DNA of 64,000 nucleotides from UBA3700 sp002372775 (lineage in GTDB: Bacteria; Bacillota; Clostridia; Christensenellales; UBA3700), in assembly GCA_946615965.1 (NCBI GenBank), contig CAMOIC010000001.1, forward strand, positions 69,758 through 133,757, in the 5' to 3' direction. Below the pieces are notes generated by a model. That model ran no database searches. It saw only the letters and a program-made list of their open reading frames with translations, and had not been told where the DNA came from. Shown here in pieces: positions 33,613 through 41,960 of the stretch. Made by a program: the position numbers and the translations under genes. Each line of letters opens with the position of its first letter. The stretch's first letter is position 1.

Positions 33613-36072
33613 TTACAATTTAATCAACGCTACAGGTTTTTCGTTTAGAATCTTTTTTATAATAGAAATCAAACCAATACCGGCAATTAATACAGAATAT
33701 ACAAATACTACCGCAAAATTCCAAACTGTATAATTATATGCATATATTCCTATATTCACATCGCCAAAGGCATATCTCACTAATGGAATTAATGACAATG
33801 CTAAAAGATTTGAGAAAATACAAACAATCAAACCTACAATAACAAATATATCGATAATATCCTTCTTACGAGCACCTAAACATGCCATGATAGATATCAT
33901 TTTGTTATTATCTTTTAAGATATTTGATGCAAAATTCCATAAAATCAAAGTAGTGATTACAGCTAATAAAATACTTATTATTGCAGCTCCAATGTCGGAA
34001 CCAAATTCTTTATTACTAATCATTTCATCATATTTTTCCCAATATCCATTCACCATTTCATATCTATATGTAGCATTTTCTACAATAAACGATCTATGCA
34101 GTTTTATTAACGTATCATAGTCTACATCGTATGAACCACTCAACTTATATTGCAATCCTATAATATCTCCACATTTTTTAGACACAGATTCTCCTAACAA
34201 ATTATTAACATAAACCACATTAGAATTATAAGTAAATCCTATAATTTTTGGAGAATAGTACCTTGGTGTTTTTTTCTCGTATTCATAGCTTACAAAATAC
34301 GCAAATACTTCATTATTTGTTAGATAAGACACCCAATCTTCATCATTAATAAAACCATTATGTTGGCTAATAGTGTTTGAACTTAAAAAATCTGTTTTAT
34401 AATTCATTAAATATTCATAAGGAATTACAACCCCATACGAATCATAATTTGAGTTAATCAACACCGTATCAGCAAGAACCTCAGGGCTTACACCGGACAA
34501 ATTCTTAACTGTATACTTCTCATAATTTTTATAATTAATACTAATTTTACATTCGTCTAATAATCCATATTTAAAAGAATCACTGTTAAAGATAAGGGCA
34601 GTATGAATAGAATTAAGCAATTCCTCCTCTAATCCCCATCCACGTTTTTCTAACTGATTTCTATATTTCAAACGATCTTCTTCATATTTCTCAATAAACT
34701 CTATATATGAATCTCTATTTGGTTTTGTATCAACAACACCTACTATTGTGTATACAAATCTATTATCCCCCTCAATTTCTTTTCCAAGCAAATCGCTAGC
34801 CGTTGAAACATCAATTTCTTTTCCAAGAAGATCGTTCATACCAAACATTCTAAACAAGTCTAACATAGCACTTGAGACCATAACTTCATTATTATATTCA
34901 GGATATTTGCCACAAACTATTTTGTATCCATATACTTGCAAATCTTTCTCACTCATTGCACATTTAGTCATATAGGATTCTTCAAAAATATCAAGAAAAC
35001 CATATGCACAATAATGTACTGGCAATTTTACATCCGATAAATATAATTTTATATAATCACTGCCTATTCTTTCTTCTAAATCATTCACTTCTTTATATGT
35101 AATTATGTGCCCATCTGGATAGTCTATATATGGTCGATAATCATACATTGCTGATTTTCTTATAACTACACTATCAATTCCATTGTTTTCACATGCAGTT
35201 ATAAATTGCTTATCTGCATTATTGAACCCAGCGGCAAAATACATACTCATAAATCCTAAAGTGAACATCATAAATAACAGAATTAAGACGAATTGCACAG
35301 GTCTTTTAATCATCCCCTTAAATGCAATTTTAAGTTTTCGTAAGTAACTAAAACCTTTAGGTTTATTGTAAGTAAAGTCGCTAATTGTAGGCACAGAAGA
35401 CTTTACAGAATCATTATTAGAAGTTACATGTCCATTATCTAGTTCAACAACATCATCCGCGTAATTCTTTGAAAGTTTTGAATCTTGAGTAAAAACAATA
35501 ACACAGCAGTCTTTAGACAATTCTTTCAAGTAATCCAACACTTCTTCCTTTGAATCTTTATCTAGACCCGCTACGGGCTCATCCGCAAGAATTATCCTTG
35601 GATTCTTAATTACAGCTCTTGCTATAGATACTTTCTTTTTTTGAGCAAGCGAAAGATTTGAAACTTTTGTTGATACTTGAGAAGATAATCCCAATTTATC
35701 TAGAATATCAACAATCTTCTTCTTATTAAATTCTCCTCTAGAATCTAAAGCGATTTTAACATTGTCGTAAACGCTCGCGTTATCGATTAACATATCATCT
35801 TTAAACATATAACCAATATATGAATCTCTATAACTGCATAATTCTTTATCGGAAAAAGTTCTAATATTCTTATTATCTACAAATACATTTCCAAAATATG
35901 TATCATCAATGCCACCAACAATATTAAATAGTGTTGTCTTACCACAGCCGCTATCACCTGTTATAAATAGCATTCCTTTATCTAAAATATCAATTGAAAC
36001 ATCACAAAGAGCTTCAACTCTCTCATTATTTTTTGAACGATATGTTTTATAAATATTTTTTATGGAAATCAT
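33613..36072 (-). CDS. MacB-type ABC transporter, ATPase fused to FtsX-like permease
   Basis: N-terminal ATPase (residues 1 to about 225): Walker A GDSGCGKT at 39-46 and Walker B IILADEP at 160-166 are good, but the signature is LSLAQ (140-144) instead of LSGGQ. One membrane segment at about 260-285, a large extracytoplasmic domain (about 290-690) and three C-terminal segments give the MacB/FtsX layout. 819 residues from the ATG at 36072, which has GGAGG ten bases upstream; an 18-codon upstream extension is rejected because it contains that site. It has its own promoter and lies between yajC and the SCIFF genes, which are normally neighbours. Cargo is unknown; export of a peptide or lipoprotein release is possible. 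Confidence 0.85.
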   Translation of the reverse strand: MISIKNIYKTYRSKNNERVEALCDVSIDILDKGMLFITGDSGCGKTTLFNIVGGIDDTYFGNVFVDNKNIRTFSDKELCSYRDSYIGYMFKDDMLIDNASVYDNVKIALDSRGEFNKKKIVDILDKLGLSSQVSTKVSNLSLAQKKKVSIARAVIKNPRIILADEPVAGLDKDSKEEVLDYLKELSKDCCVIVFTQDSKLSKNYADDVVELDNGHVTSNNDSVKSSVPTISDFTYNKPKGFSYLRKLKIAFKGMIKRPVQFVLILLFMMFTLGFMSMYFAAGFNNADKQFITACENNGIDSVVIRKSAMYDYRPYIDYPDGHIITYKEVNDLEERIGSDYIKLYLSDVKLPVHYCAYGFLDIFEESYMTKCAMSEKDLQVYGYKIVCGKYPEYNNEVMVSSAMLDLFRMFGMNDLLGKEIDVSTASDLLGKEIEGDNRFVYTIVGVVDTKPNRDSYIEFIEKYEEDRLKYRNQLEKRGWGLEEELLNSIHTALIFNSDSFKYGLLDECKISINYKNYEKYTVKNLSGVSPEVLADTVLINSNYDSYGVVIPYEYLMNYKTDFLSSNTISQHNGFINDEDWVSYLTNNEVFAYFVSYEYEKKTPRYYSPKIIGFTYNSNVVYVNNLLGESVSKKCGDIIGLQYKLSGSYDVDYDTLIKLHRSFIVENATYRYEMVNGYWEKYDEMISNKEFGSDIGAAIISILLAVITTLILWNFASNILKDNNKMISIMACLGARKKDIIDIFVIVGLIVCIFSNLLALSLIPLVRYAFGDVNIGIYAYNYTVWNFAVVFVYSVLIAGIGLISIIKKILNEKPVALIKL

Positions 36073-36103
36073 ATAAACCAAGCCTCCTTTTCTAGCCATA
36101 TAA

Positions 36104-36133
36104 ATTATAATTCCTTTAAAAATCATTAGTCAA
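36104..36133 (-). promoter_or_regulatory. Promoter of the MacB-type ABC transporter gene
   Basis: TTGACT (complement of 36128-36133), 18-base spacer, TATAAT (complement of 36104-36109), directly after the yajC terminator and before the transporter's ribosome-binding site. Confidence 0.7.
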
Positions 36134-36173
36134 TACAGCCAATATATATGTATATGAATTCTACAAAAAAAAT

Positions 36174-36197
36174 AAGGCAACCCTCACGGATTACCTT
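36174..36197 (-). terminator. Terminator after yajC
   Basis: On the minus strand AAGGTAATCC/GGGTTGCCTT pair fully with two G-U wobbles, loop GTGA, followed by ATTTTTTTT. Strong. Confidence 0.88.
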
Positions 36198-36219
36198 AAT
36201 TCATTCTTAAAATATCAAA

Positions 36220-36633
36220 TTAGTCTAATTTTTCATTTGATTTAATAACTGGTTCATCATTAACTGTAGCTGTTGGAGCTACATCGTCTAATGCTTGTTC
36301 CTTTTGTGGTTCTACTGTTTGGCCAGCAGCATTTACTGACATTGTTGTATATACAGCATTTCTATCGATTGTAACACAAGCTGACTTGTCGCCCTTTGCA
36401 GAAATATCGATAACCATTGTATTTGTAGCCATATCCATAGATACGATTTCACCGATAAAACCACCGATTGTCTTAACCTTTGTACCTACATGTAGACTAT
36501 CCATCATTTTTTGAGTTTCTTTTTGTCTCTTTCTTTGTGGGATGATACTCATAGCTAACATACCTACAAGAAGTACACCCATAACTATTAACATTGTATA
36601 TTGTTGATCTAATGATAATAATGCGTCAAACAT
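36220..36633 (-). CDS. yajC: Preprotein translocase accessory subunit YajC
   Basis: Single-span membrane protein of the SecDF-YajC complex. One hydrophobic segment at residues 13-32, the basic IPQRKRQKETQKMMDSL block and the GTKVKTIGGFIGEIVSMD motif. 137 residues with a low-complexity C-terminus. Here it is not contiguous with secD: the ABC transporter and SCIFF genes lie between. Confidence 0.92.
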   Translation of the reverse strand: MFDALLSLDQQYTMLIVMGVLLVGMLAMSIIPQRKRQKETQKMMDSLHVGTKVKTIGGFIGEIVSMDMATNTMVIDISAKGDKSACVTIDRNAVYTTMSVNAAGQTVEPQKEQALDDVAPTATVNDEPVIKSNEKLD

Positions 36634-36682
36634 AATTAATTTCTCCTTTTTCTTCTTGTCATCTTAGGATAACACCTTTTTA

Positions 36683-36711
36683 ATAATATATTAATAAGCA
36701 CATAATCGCAA
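36683..36711 (-). promoter_or_regulatory. Promoter of yajC
   Basis: TTGCGA (complement of 36706-36711), 17-base spacer, TATTAT (complement of 36683-36688), in the 107-base gap after tgt. Confidence 0.6.
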
Positions 36712-36740
36712 GTAAAATAATTTACGAGCCTTATACATTC

Positions 36741-37895
36741 CTATTTAGACAAATTAGCTTCTTGCTTTTTGCCACCATGGCCCCATGTATATTTTTCAGT
36801 AAATTCCTTGTAGAAATCTAAGAATCTATCTTCCCAAATAGCCTTTCTAATATCTTCCATTAATCTTGTTAAGAATCTAGTATTATGAATAGATAATAAT
36901 TCACCACCTAAGATTTCATCTGCATTGATTAAGTGTCTAATATATGCTCTTGAGAAGTTTTGACAACAATAGCAGTCGCATCCTTCTTCAACTGGTCTAA
37001 AGTCTTCTTTATATGCGCCATTTCTTACAGTTAAATTACCCTCTCTTGTAAGAGCTGTCCCATTTCTTGCAATTCTGGTAGCAAGAACGCAGTCGAACAT
37101 ATCTATCCCTCTCATTACGCCTTCAACTAGGCAATCCGGAGAACCTACGCCCATTAAATATCTTGGTTGATCTTCTGGATAGAAAGGTCTTAAGAAATCT
37201 AATATGTCATACATAACTTCTTTTGGTTCACCAACAGATAGTCCGCCAATTGAGAAACCACACTTAGCATATTTAAGTGTTTCTTCAATACTCTTTTGTC
37301 TTAAGTCTTTATACATATTACCTTGGACAATTGGAAATAACATTTGATCTTCTCTTGTCTTATGCTTATAACATCTGTCTAACCATTTCAAAGTTCTTTC
37401 CATAGCTCTTTTTGATGTATTGTAATCAGCATGACCTTCTGTACATTCATCAAAAGCCATAATAATATCTGCACCAAGTTTTTGCTCAACATCAATAGCA
37501 AGTTCTGGTGTCATAAATAATTTCTTTCCATCGATATAAGAAGAGAAATGAACACCTTCATCAGTTATCTTATTCATCTTAGATAAAGAGAAAACTTGGA
37601 AACCGCCAGAGTCTGTTAAAATTGGCTTATGCCAATTCATAAACTTATGAAGGCCACCAGCTTTAGCAACTAAATCTTCACCAGGTCTTAAGAATAAATG
37701 ATAAGTATTTGCCAGAATAATAGAGGCCTTGCAATCTTCATCTACAACTTTTGGTGTTAATGATTTAACTGAGGCGTTAGTGCCAACTGGCATATAAACA
37801 GGAGTATCAATTACACCATGAGGTGTATATAATCTTCCTACTCTTGCTCCTGATTGTTTACAGGTATGTAATACTTCGTATCTAAATTGTTCCAT
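36741..37895 (-). CDS. tgt: tRNA-guanine transglycosylase
   Basis: Exchanges guanine-34 of GUN anticodon tRNAs for preQ1. Substrate-pocket motif TDSGGFQVFSL near residue 95, catalytic ATRIARNGTALTREG stretch, and zinc ligands CDCYCC followed by an HxxH-type helix (about 312-345). 384 residues. Lies between queA and yajC in conserved order, four bases after queA. Confidence 0.96.
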   Translation of the reverse strand: MEQFRYEVLHTCKQSGARVGRLYTPHGVIDTPVYMPVGTNASVKSLTPKVVDEDCKASIILANTYHLFLRPGEDLVAKAGGLHKFMNWHKPILTDSGGFQVFSLSKMNKITDEGVHFSSYIDGKKLFMTPELAIDVEQKLGADIIMAFDECTEGHADYNTSKRAMERTLKWLDRCYKHKTREDQMLFPIVQGNMYKDLRQKSIEETLKYAKCGFSIGGLSVGEPKEVMYDILDFLRPFYPEDQPRYLMGVGSPDCLVEGVMRGIDMFDCVLATRIARNGTALTREGNLTVRNGAYKEDFRPVEEGCDCYCCQNFSRAYIRHLINADEILGGELLSIHNTRFLTRLMEDIRKAIWEDRFLDFYKEFTEKYTWGHGGKKQEANLSK

Positions 37896-37899
37896 AATC

Positions 37900-38934
37900 T
37901 TAAATTAACAAAGTCGCATCACCAAATGAGAAGAATCTATATTTCTCTTTTACTGCTATATCGTACATTCTTAAAGTCTCCTCACGACCTAAGAATGCAG
38001 AAACAAGCATTATTAATGTGGATTCTGGTAAATGGAAATTTGTTATTAATCCTTTTACTACTTTGAATTTATATCCTGGGAAAATAAATATATTTGTGTC
38101 TCCCTTGAATTCTTTAACATGACCATTATCATCAGATACAGATTCAACGACTCTTACAGATGTTGTTCCAACGCAAATAACTCTTCTTCCTTCATCAACA
38201 GCCTTATTAATAATATCTGCTGTTTCTTTTGTAATTTCATAAGATTCTGTATGCATTTTATGGTCTTGAATATTTTCTTCTTTAACTGGCCTAAATGTTC
38301 CAAGTCCAACGTTTAGAGTTACATGTGCAATGGTTACACCCTTTTCCTCAACTTTCTTTAAAAGTTCTTTTGTGAAATGAAGACCAGCTGTTGGAGCTGC
38401 AGCAGAACCTAGTCTATCTGCATAGATTGTATTATATCTAGATTTATCCTCTAACTTCTTTGTGATATATGGAGGAAGAGGCATTTGTCCAATTCTATCT
38501 AGAATATCTTCAAATACGCCATCAAAAGAGAATTCAATAAACCTGATTCCCTCATCTGCGTATCCTACAACTTTTCCTCTTAGTTCATCTGAAAATACGA
38601 TTTCAGTACCTATTTTTAATTTCTTTGCAGGTCTTGTAATACATTCCCAAGTTTTATAATCTTGTCTTTTTAAAAGCAATACTTCTGTATTCTTTTCTTT
38701 TGTTACCTTATCTCCAACTCTAGTTCCATATATTCTTGCAGGCATAACTTTTGTATCGTTAATAACTAATACATCTCCTGCTTTTAAATAATCGATTACA
38801 TCATAAAAGTGTTTATGTTCAATTTCATGAGAATCTTTATGGTAAACAAGCAGTCTAGAATGATCTCTAGGCTCCATTGGAGTTTGTGCTATTAATTCTT
38901 TTGGTAAATCATAATAAAAATCATGAGTTTCCAT
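37900..38934 (-). CDS. queA: S-adenosylmethionine:tRNA ribosyltransferase-isomerase
   Basis: Builds the epoxyqueuosine ring on preQ1-tRNA. Starts with FYYDLPKELIAQTPMEPRDHSRLLV and carries GSAAAPTAGLHFT and NFHLPESTLIMLVSAFLG, all diagnostic. 344 residues. The stop of ruvB is directly adjacent to its ATG. Together with tgt it gives the last steps of queuosine synthesis; the preQ1 genes are not in this window. Confidence 0.96.
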   Translation of the reverse strand: METHDFYYDLPKELIAQTPMEPRDHSRLLVYHKDSHEIEHKHFYDVIDYLKAGDVLVINDTKVMPARIYGTRVGDKVTKEKNTEVLLLKRQDYKTWECITRPAKKLKIGTEIVFSDELRGKVVGYADEGIRFIEFSFDGVFEDILDRIGQMPLPPYITKKLEDKSRYNTIYADRLGSAAAPTAGLHFTKELLKKVEEKGVTIAHVTLNVGLGTFRPVKEENIQDHKMHTESYEITKETADIINKAVDEGRRVICVGTTSVRVVESVSDDNGHVKEFKGDTNIFIFPGYKFKVVKGLITNFHLPESTLIMLVSAFLGREETLRMYDIAVKEKYRFFSFGDATLLI

Positions 38935-39987
38935 CTATTTATCCTCACTATCTAAATCCATAGAAAGTTGCTCTACATAATGTGGCACTTTTCTACCTAG
39001 ATGCTTATAAGCATCAGGAAGGCATATTCTACCACGTGGAGTTCTTGCTATAAAAGTAATTTGCATTAAATATGGTTCATACATATCCTCGATAGTATTA
39101 ACATCTTCGCCTACTGCAGCAGCTAAAGTATCTAGGCCTACTGGACCACCATTAAATTTATCTATCATTATCTCTAGAATTCTTCTGTCAATTACATCAA
39201 GACCGAATTCATCGATTTCAAGCCTATTTAAAGATAAATCAGTTATTTGCTTATCTATAATTCCATTACCTTCGATTTCAGCAAAGTCTCTAATTCTCTT
39301 TAATAATCTATTTGCTATACGTGGTGTACCTCTAGATCTTTTAGCCATTTCAAGAGCACCATCTTCGTCAATAGCGATATTTAAAACTTTTGCTGAGTTC
39401 TTAATAATAGTAGATAGTTCCTCATTTGTATACATTTCAAGTCTAAATTGAACGCCAAATCTATCTCTAAGTGGAGAGGATAAAGAACCTGCTTTTGTTG
39501 TAGCCCCAACAAGAGTAAACTTTGGAACTGGAAGTCTTGTCATATTAGCAAGAGGACCTTTACCCCATACCATATCAATTGCAAAATCTTCCATTGCAGA
39601 ATATAACTTTTCTTCTACTGATTTATTTAATCTATGAATTTCATCAATAAATAAAACTTCGCCTTCTTGAAGTCCTGTTAATATTGCCGCTAAATCCGCA
39701 GCAGTATTTAAAGCTGGGCCTGACGTAACTTTAATTGAAGTTCCCATCTCGTTTGCAACGATATTTGCAAGTGTAGTTTTACCAAGACCTGGAGGACCAT
39801 ATAAAAGAATATGATCTAAAGGTTCTCCTCTTTTCTTTGCAGCTTTAATATAGACTTTTAGATTTGCTTTTACTTTTTCTTGTCCAATGTAAGACTCAAG
39901 AGTCTTGGGACGTAAAATATTTTCACTATCCGCATCTTGAATAGTTTCCATAGAAGACATAAATCTTTCTTCTTTATTGAAATCCAT
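38935..39987 (-). CDS. ruvB: Holliday junction branch-migration ATPase RuvB
   Basis: Hexameric AAA+ motor. Walker A GPPGLGKTT at 64-72, Walker B LFIDEIHRL, sensor GATTKAGSLSSPLRDRFG and a C-terminal winged helix with TPRGR. 350 residues. Start overlaps the ruvA stop (TAATG), with AGGAG ten bases upstream. Confidence 0.97.
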   Translation of the reverse strand: MDFNKEERFMSSMETIQDADSENILRPKTLESYIGQEKVKANLKVYIKAAKKRGEPLDHILLYGPPGLGKTTLANIVANEMGTSIKVTSGPALNTAADLAAILTGLQEGEVLFIDEIHRLNKSVEEKLYSAMEDFAIDMVWGKGPLANMTRLPVPKFTLVGATTKAGSLSSPLRDRFGVQFRLEMYTNEELSTIIKNSAKVLNIAIDEDGALEMAKRSRGTPRIANRLLKRIRDFAEIEGNGIIDKQITDLSLNRLEIDEFGLDVIDRRILEIMIDKFNGGPVGLDTLAAAVGEDVNTIEDMYEPYLMQITFIARTPRGRICLPDAYKHLGRKVPHYVEQLSMDLDSEDK

Positions 39988-40583
39988 TAACGCATACTCC
40001 TTAGAACTAATCTAATTAAGTCTTCAAGTGTATCAGCATCTTTTCTACATTCAGCAACTCTTCTTGTAGCTTCGCCCTTTGTCATCCCTAATGAAGCAAG
40101 AGCAAGAACGGCATCTTGAGATAACTTATCTTGAGCTTTATGAATTGGAGAAATATCATCTGTCATTGAATCAATATCTTCTTCTTCAAGCTTTTCTTTT
40201 AATTCCATGATTATTCTCATAGCAGTTTTCTTACCGATACCTTTAACTTTTGCAAGCGCCTTATAATCCGAATTAACGATATTTAAAGCTAATGTCTTTG
40301 GATCAATAGAAGATAAAATAATAAGAGCTGTTTTTGGGCCAACACCAGAGATTGATGTCAACTTTAAGAACATACCCTTTTCTTCTTTTTCATAGAAACC
40401 ATATAGTTTGATTGTGTCGTCAGTAACTTTTACTGTTGTGTAAATAGTAATTTGTTTTCCAACTTCTCCAAGTTTTTGTAATGTGTTGTTAGAAACTAAA
40501 ACATCATAACCGATGCCATTGCACTCAACGACTAATCTTCCCTCTTCTATATATGCTACTTTACCTGTGATTGAATAATACAT
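39987..40583 (-). CDS. ruvA: Holliday junction DNA-binding protein RuvA
   Basis: Junction-binding tetramer that recruits RuvB. OB-fold N-terminus, then helix-hairpin-helix motifs (SISGVGPKTALIIL and KVKGIGKKTAMRIIMELK) and the flexible-linked C-terminal RuvB-binding domain. 198 residues. No ribosome-binding site precedes the ATG; a TATAAT box (complement of 40589-40594) ends five bases before it, so the message is probably leaderless. RuvC is not adjacent: mscL and a defence pair lie between. Confidence 0.95.
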   Translation of the reverse strand: MYYSITGKVAYIEEGRLVVECNGIGYDVLVSNNTLQKLGEVGKQITIYTTVKVTDDTIKLYGFYEKEEKGMFLKLTSISGVGPKTALIILSSIDPKTLALNIVNSDYKALAKVKGIGKKTAMRIIMELKEKLEEEDIDSMTDDISPIHKAQDKLSQDAVLALASLGMTKGEATRRVAECRKDADTLEDLIRLVLRSMR

Positions 40584-40588
40584 ACGTA

Positions 40589-40620
40589 ATTATATTAAAA
40601 TATTAAAGAAATAAAGTCAA
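40589..40620 (-). promoter_or_regulatory. Probable promoter of ruvA-ruvB, leaderless arrangement
   Basis: TTGACT (complement of 40615-40620) and TATAAT (complement of 40589-40594) with a long 20-base spacer; an alternative -10 (TAATAT) gives 17 bases. In the first case transcription would begin at or beside the ATG. Confidence 0.5.
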
Positions 40621-40639
40621 TGAAACTAAGGATTAGACA

Positions 40640-40668
40640 TTGAATAATTGAGGCCTATATTCTATAAT
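40640..40668 (+). promoter_or_regulatory. Promoter of mscL
   Basis: TTGAAT (40640-40645), 17-base spacer, TATAAT (40663-40668). Divergent from the ruvA promoter. Confidence 0.72.
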
Positions 40669-40706
40669 AATTTTAATAATAAAATTAACAAAGGGAGTCT
40701 ATTTAT

Positions 40707-41303
40707 ATGAAAAAGTGGCTAAATGAATTTAAGACATTTATTTCTCGTGGAAGCGTAATGGACCTTGCTGTTGGTACTATTATTGGTGGTGCTTTTACTG
40801 CAATCGTTACTGCTCTATCTAATGGTATTTTAAAACCATTGATCAATACTATAATCTACTACTGCGCAGGTGGAAATACAGAAGCTCTATCTTCTATGTA
40901 TAGCGTTCTTGTCGGAGTTTACAAAATAGACGAAGCTACTGGTTCTCAAGTATTAGATTTAGCAAATTCTGTATATATTGACTGGGGTGCTTTTATCTCT
41001 GCAATTATAAACTTCATCTTAATCGCTATAGTTCTATTCCTTATCGTTAAAGCATTTAATACTGTTAAAACCGCAAACTCAACAATTACAGATAAGAAAA
41101 AGATTCTACAAGTTAAGATTGATAAAGGCATTAAGTTAACAAAGAAAGAAGAAAAGATGAAAGCAGAAATCGAAGCTGCTGAAGCTGAAGAAGCTGCTAA
41201 GAAAGCTGAGGAAGAAGCAAAGGCTGCTGAAGAAGCTAAGAAGCCAACCCAAGAAGAATTACTTGCTGAAATCCTTGCAGAATTAAAAAAGAAAAACAAA
41301 TAA
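40707..41303 (+). CDS. mscL: Large-conductance mechanosensitive channel with long coiled C-terminus
   Basis: Emergency osmotic valve. N-terminal amphipathic helix plus pore helix (SRGSVMDLAVGTIIGGAFTA, residues 13-32) and a second membrane helix at about 93-115 (FISAIINFILIAIVLFLIVKAF). Usual MscL is about 130-150 residues; this one has 198 because the C-terminal bundle helix is extended by a Lys/Glu/Ala-rich stretch of some 60 residues. AAAGGGAG lies before the ATG. It is transcribed against all its neighbours. Confidence 0.92.
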   Translation: MKKWLNEFKTFISRGSVMDLAVGTIIGGAFTAIVTALSNGILKPLINTIIYYCAGGNTEALSSMYSVLVGVYKIDEATGSQVLDLANSVYIDWGAFISAIINFILIAIVLFLIVKAFNTVKTANSTITDKKKILQVKIDKGIKLTKKEEKMKAEIEAAEAEEAAKKAEEEAKAAEEAKKPTQEELLAEILAELKKKNK

Positions 41304-41319
41304 CTTTTTGTTTATAACA

Positions 41320-41345
41320 AAATAGGGAGTAAATGCTCCCTATTT
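41320..41345. terminator. Bidirectional terminator between mscL and the RloB-like gene
   Basis: AATAGGGAG/CTCCCTATT perfect stem, loop TAAATG, with T-runs on both sides (TTTTTC on +, TTTTG on -). Serves mscL from the left and the defence pair from the right. Confidence 0.88.
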
Positions 41346-41347
41346 TT

Positions 41348-41959
41348 CTACTTTGAAAATCTCTTTTTAATATCTTCTATACACTCAAAGAATTTATACA
41401 TATCACAATGAGGATTATGTTTTATCTTTTCTTTATATTTGCCCAGTTTCGCATCTATACTTAATGCATAATTTATAGCATCTTTTCTATTACCTGGAAT
41501 ATCTTTTTCATTAGTAATATTTCCAGGGGTATATCCTTTTATAATCTTTTTGAGTGCCTCTTTTACTGATTTACTATCTTTAAATACTAGACCCGATTTT
41601 TTAGAATACATTAAAAACCAAATTTCGAATGTTGGATTTGATGTAATCAGTTCAACATCATTCTTTTTGCATTTATCCAGTATTTTCATAATATGATCTA
41701 CTTGGATATCACTTAAATCAACATCAACAAGCAAGAATACTTTATCCCCAAAATCTCTAGGCGATATTGCTTCTTCTTGCATATATTCGATTAATTCATC
41801 AAGCATTCCCTCTGGGTCTGTTTTATTCCCAGTAGCTTTTCTGATATTAATCACATTTCTTTCATTAAAACTCTTTAAATAGTTACTCTCTGTAATTCCC
41901 TCTCCCTTTATAAGAATTATCGGAGCCCTTTCTCTAGTCTTAGTATTCTTACTCCTCAT
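41348..41959 (-). CDS. RloB-family protein, second component of an AbiL-like defence pair
   Basis: 203 residues. EGITESNYL at 20-28, DVD at 79-81 and SNPTFEIW at 107-114 are the conserved blocks of the RloB (Toprim-like) family, predicted nuclease-like acidic clusters. RloB proteins are encoded with an ABC/AAA-type ATPase (RloA) in restriction loci and in the lactococcal AbiL abortive-infection system. Exactly that partner lies one base upstream. AGGAGATTAGAATG gives a good start. Mode of action unproven; membership in a phage-defence module is inferred from family and partner. Confidence 0.85.
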   Translation of the reverse strand: MRSKNTKTRERAPIILIKGEGITESNYLKSFNERNVINIRKATGNKTDPEGMLDELIEYMQEEAISPRDFGDKVFLLVDVDLSDIQVDHIMKILDKCKKNDVELITSNPTFEIWFLMYSKKSGLVFKDSKSVKEALKKIIKGYTPGNITNEKDIPGNRKDAINYALSIDAKLGKYKEKIKHNPHCDMYKFFECIEDIKKRFSK

Positions 41960-41960
41960 T

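Noticed and set aside
36073..36126. 18-residue N-terminal extension of the MacB-type protein
   Set aside because: The extension contains the GGAGG and overlaps the -10 box; the ATPase fold starts at MISIKN.
41150..41300. Repeats of GAAGCTGAAGAAGC in mscL as a DNA repeat array
   Set aside because: They follow from the Glu/Ala/Lys coding bias of the coiled tail and are not a CRISPR or mobile repeat.
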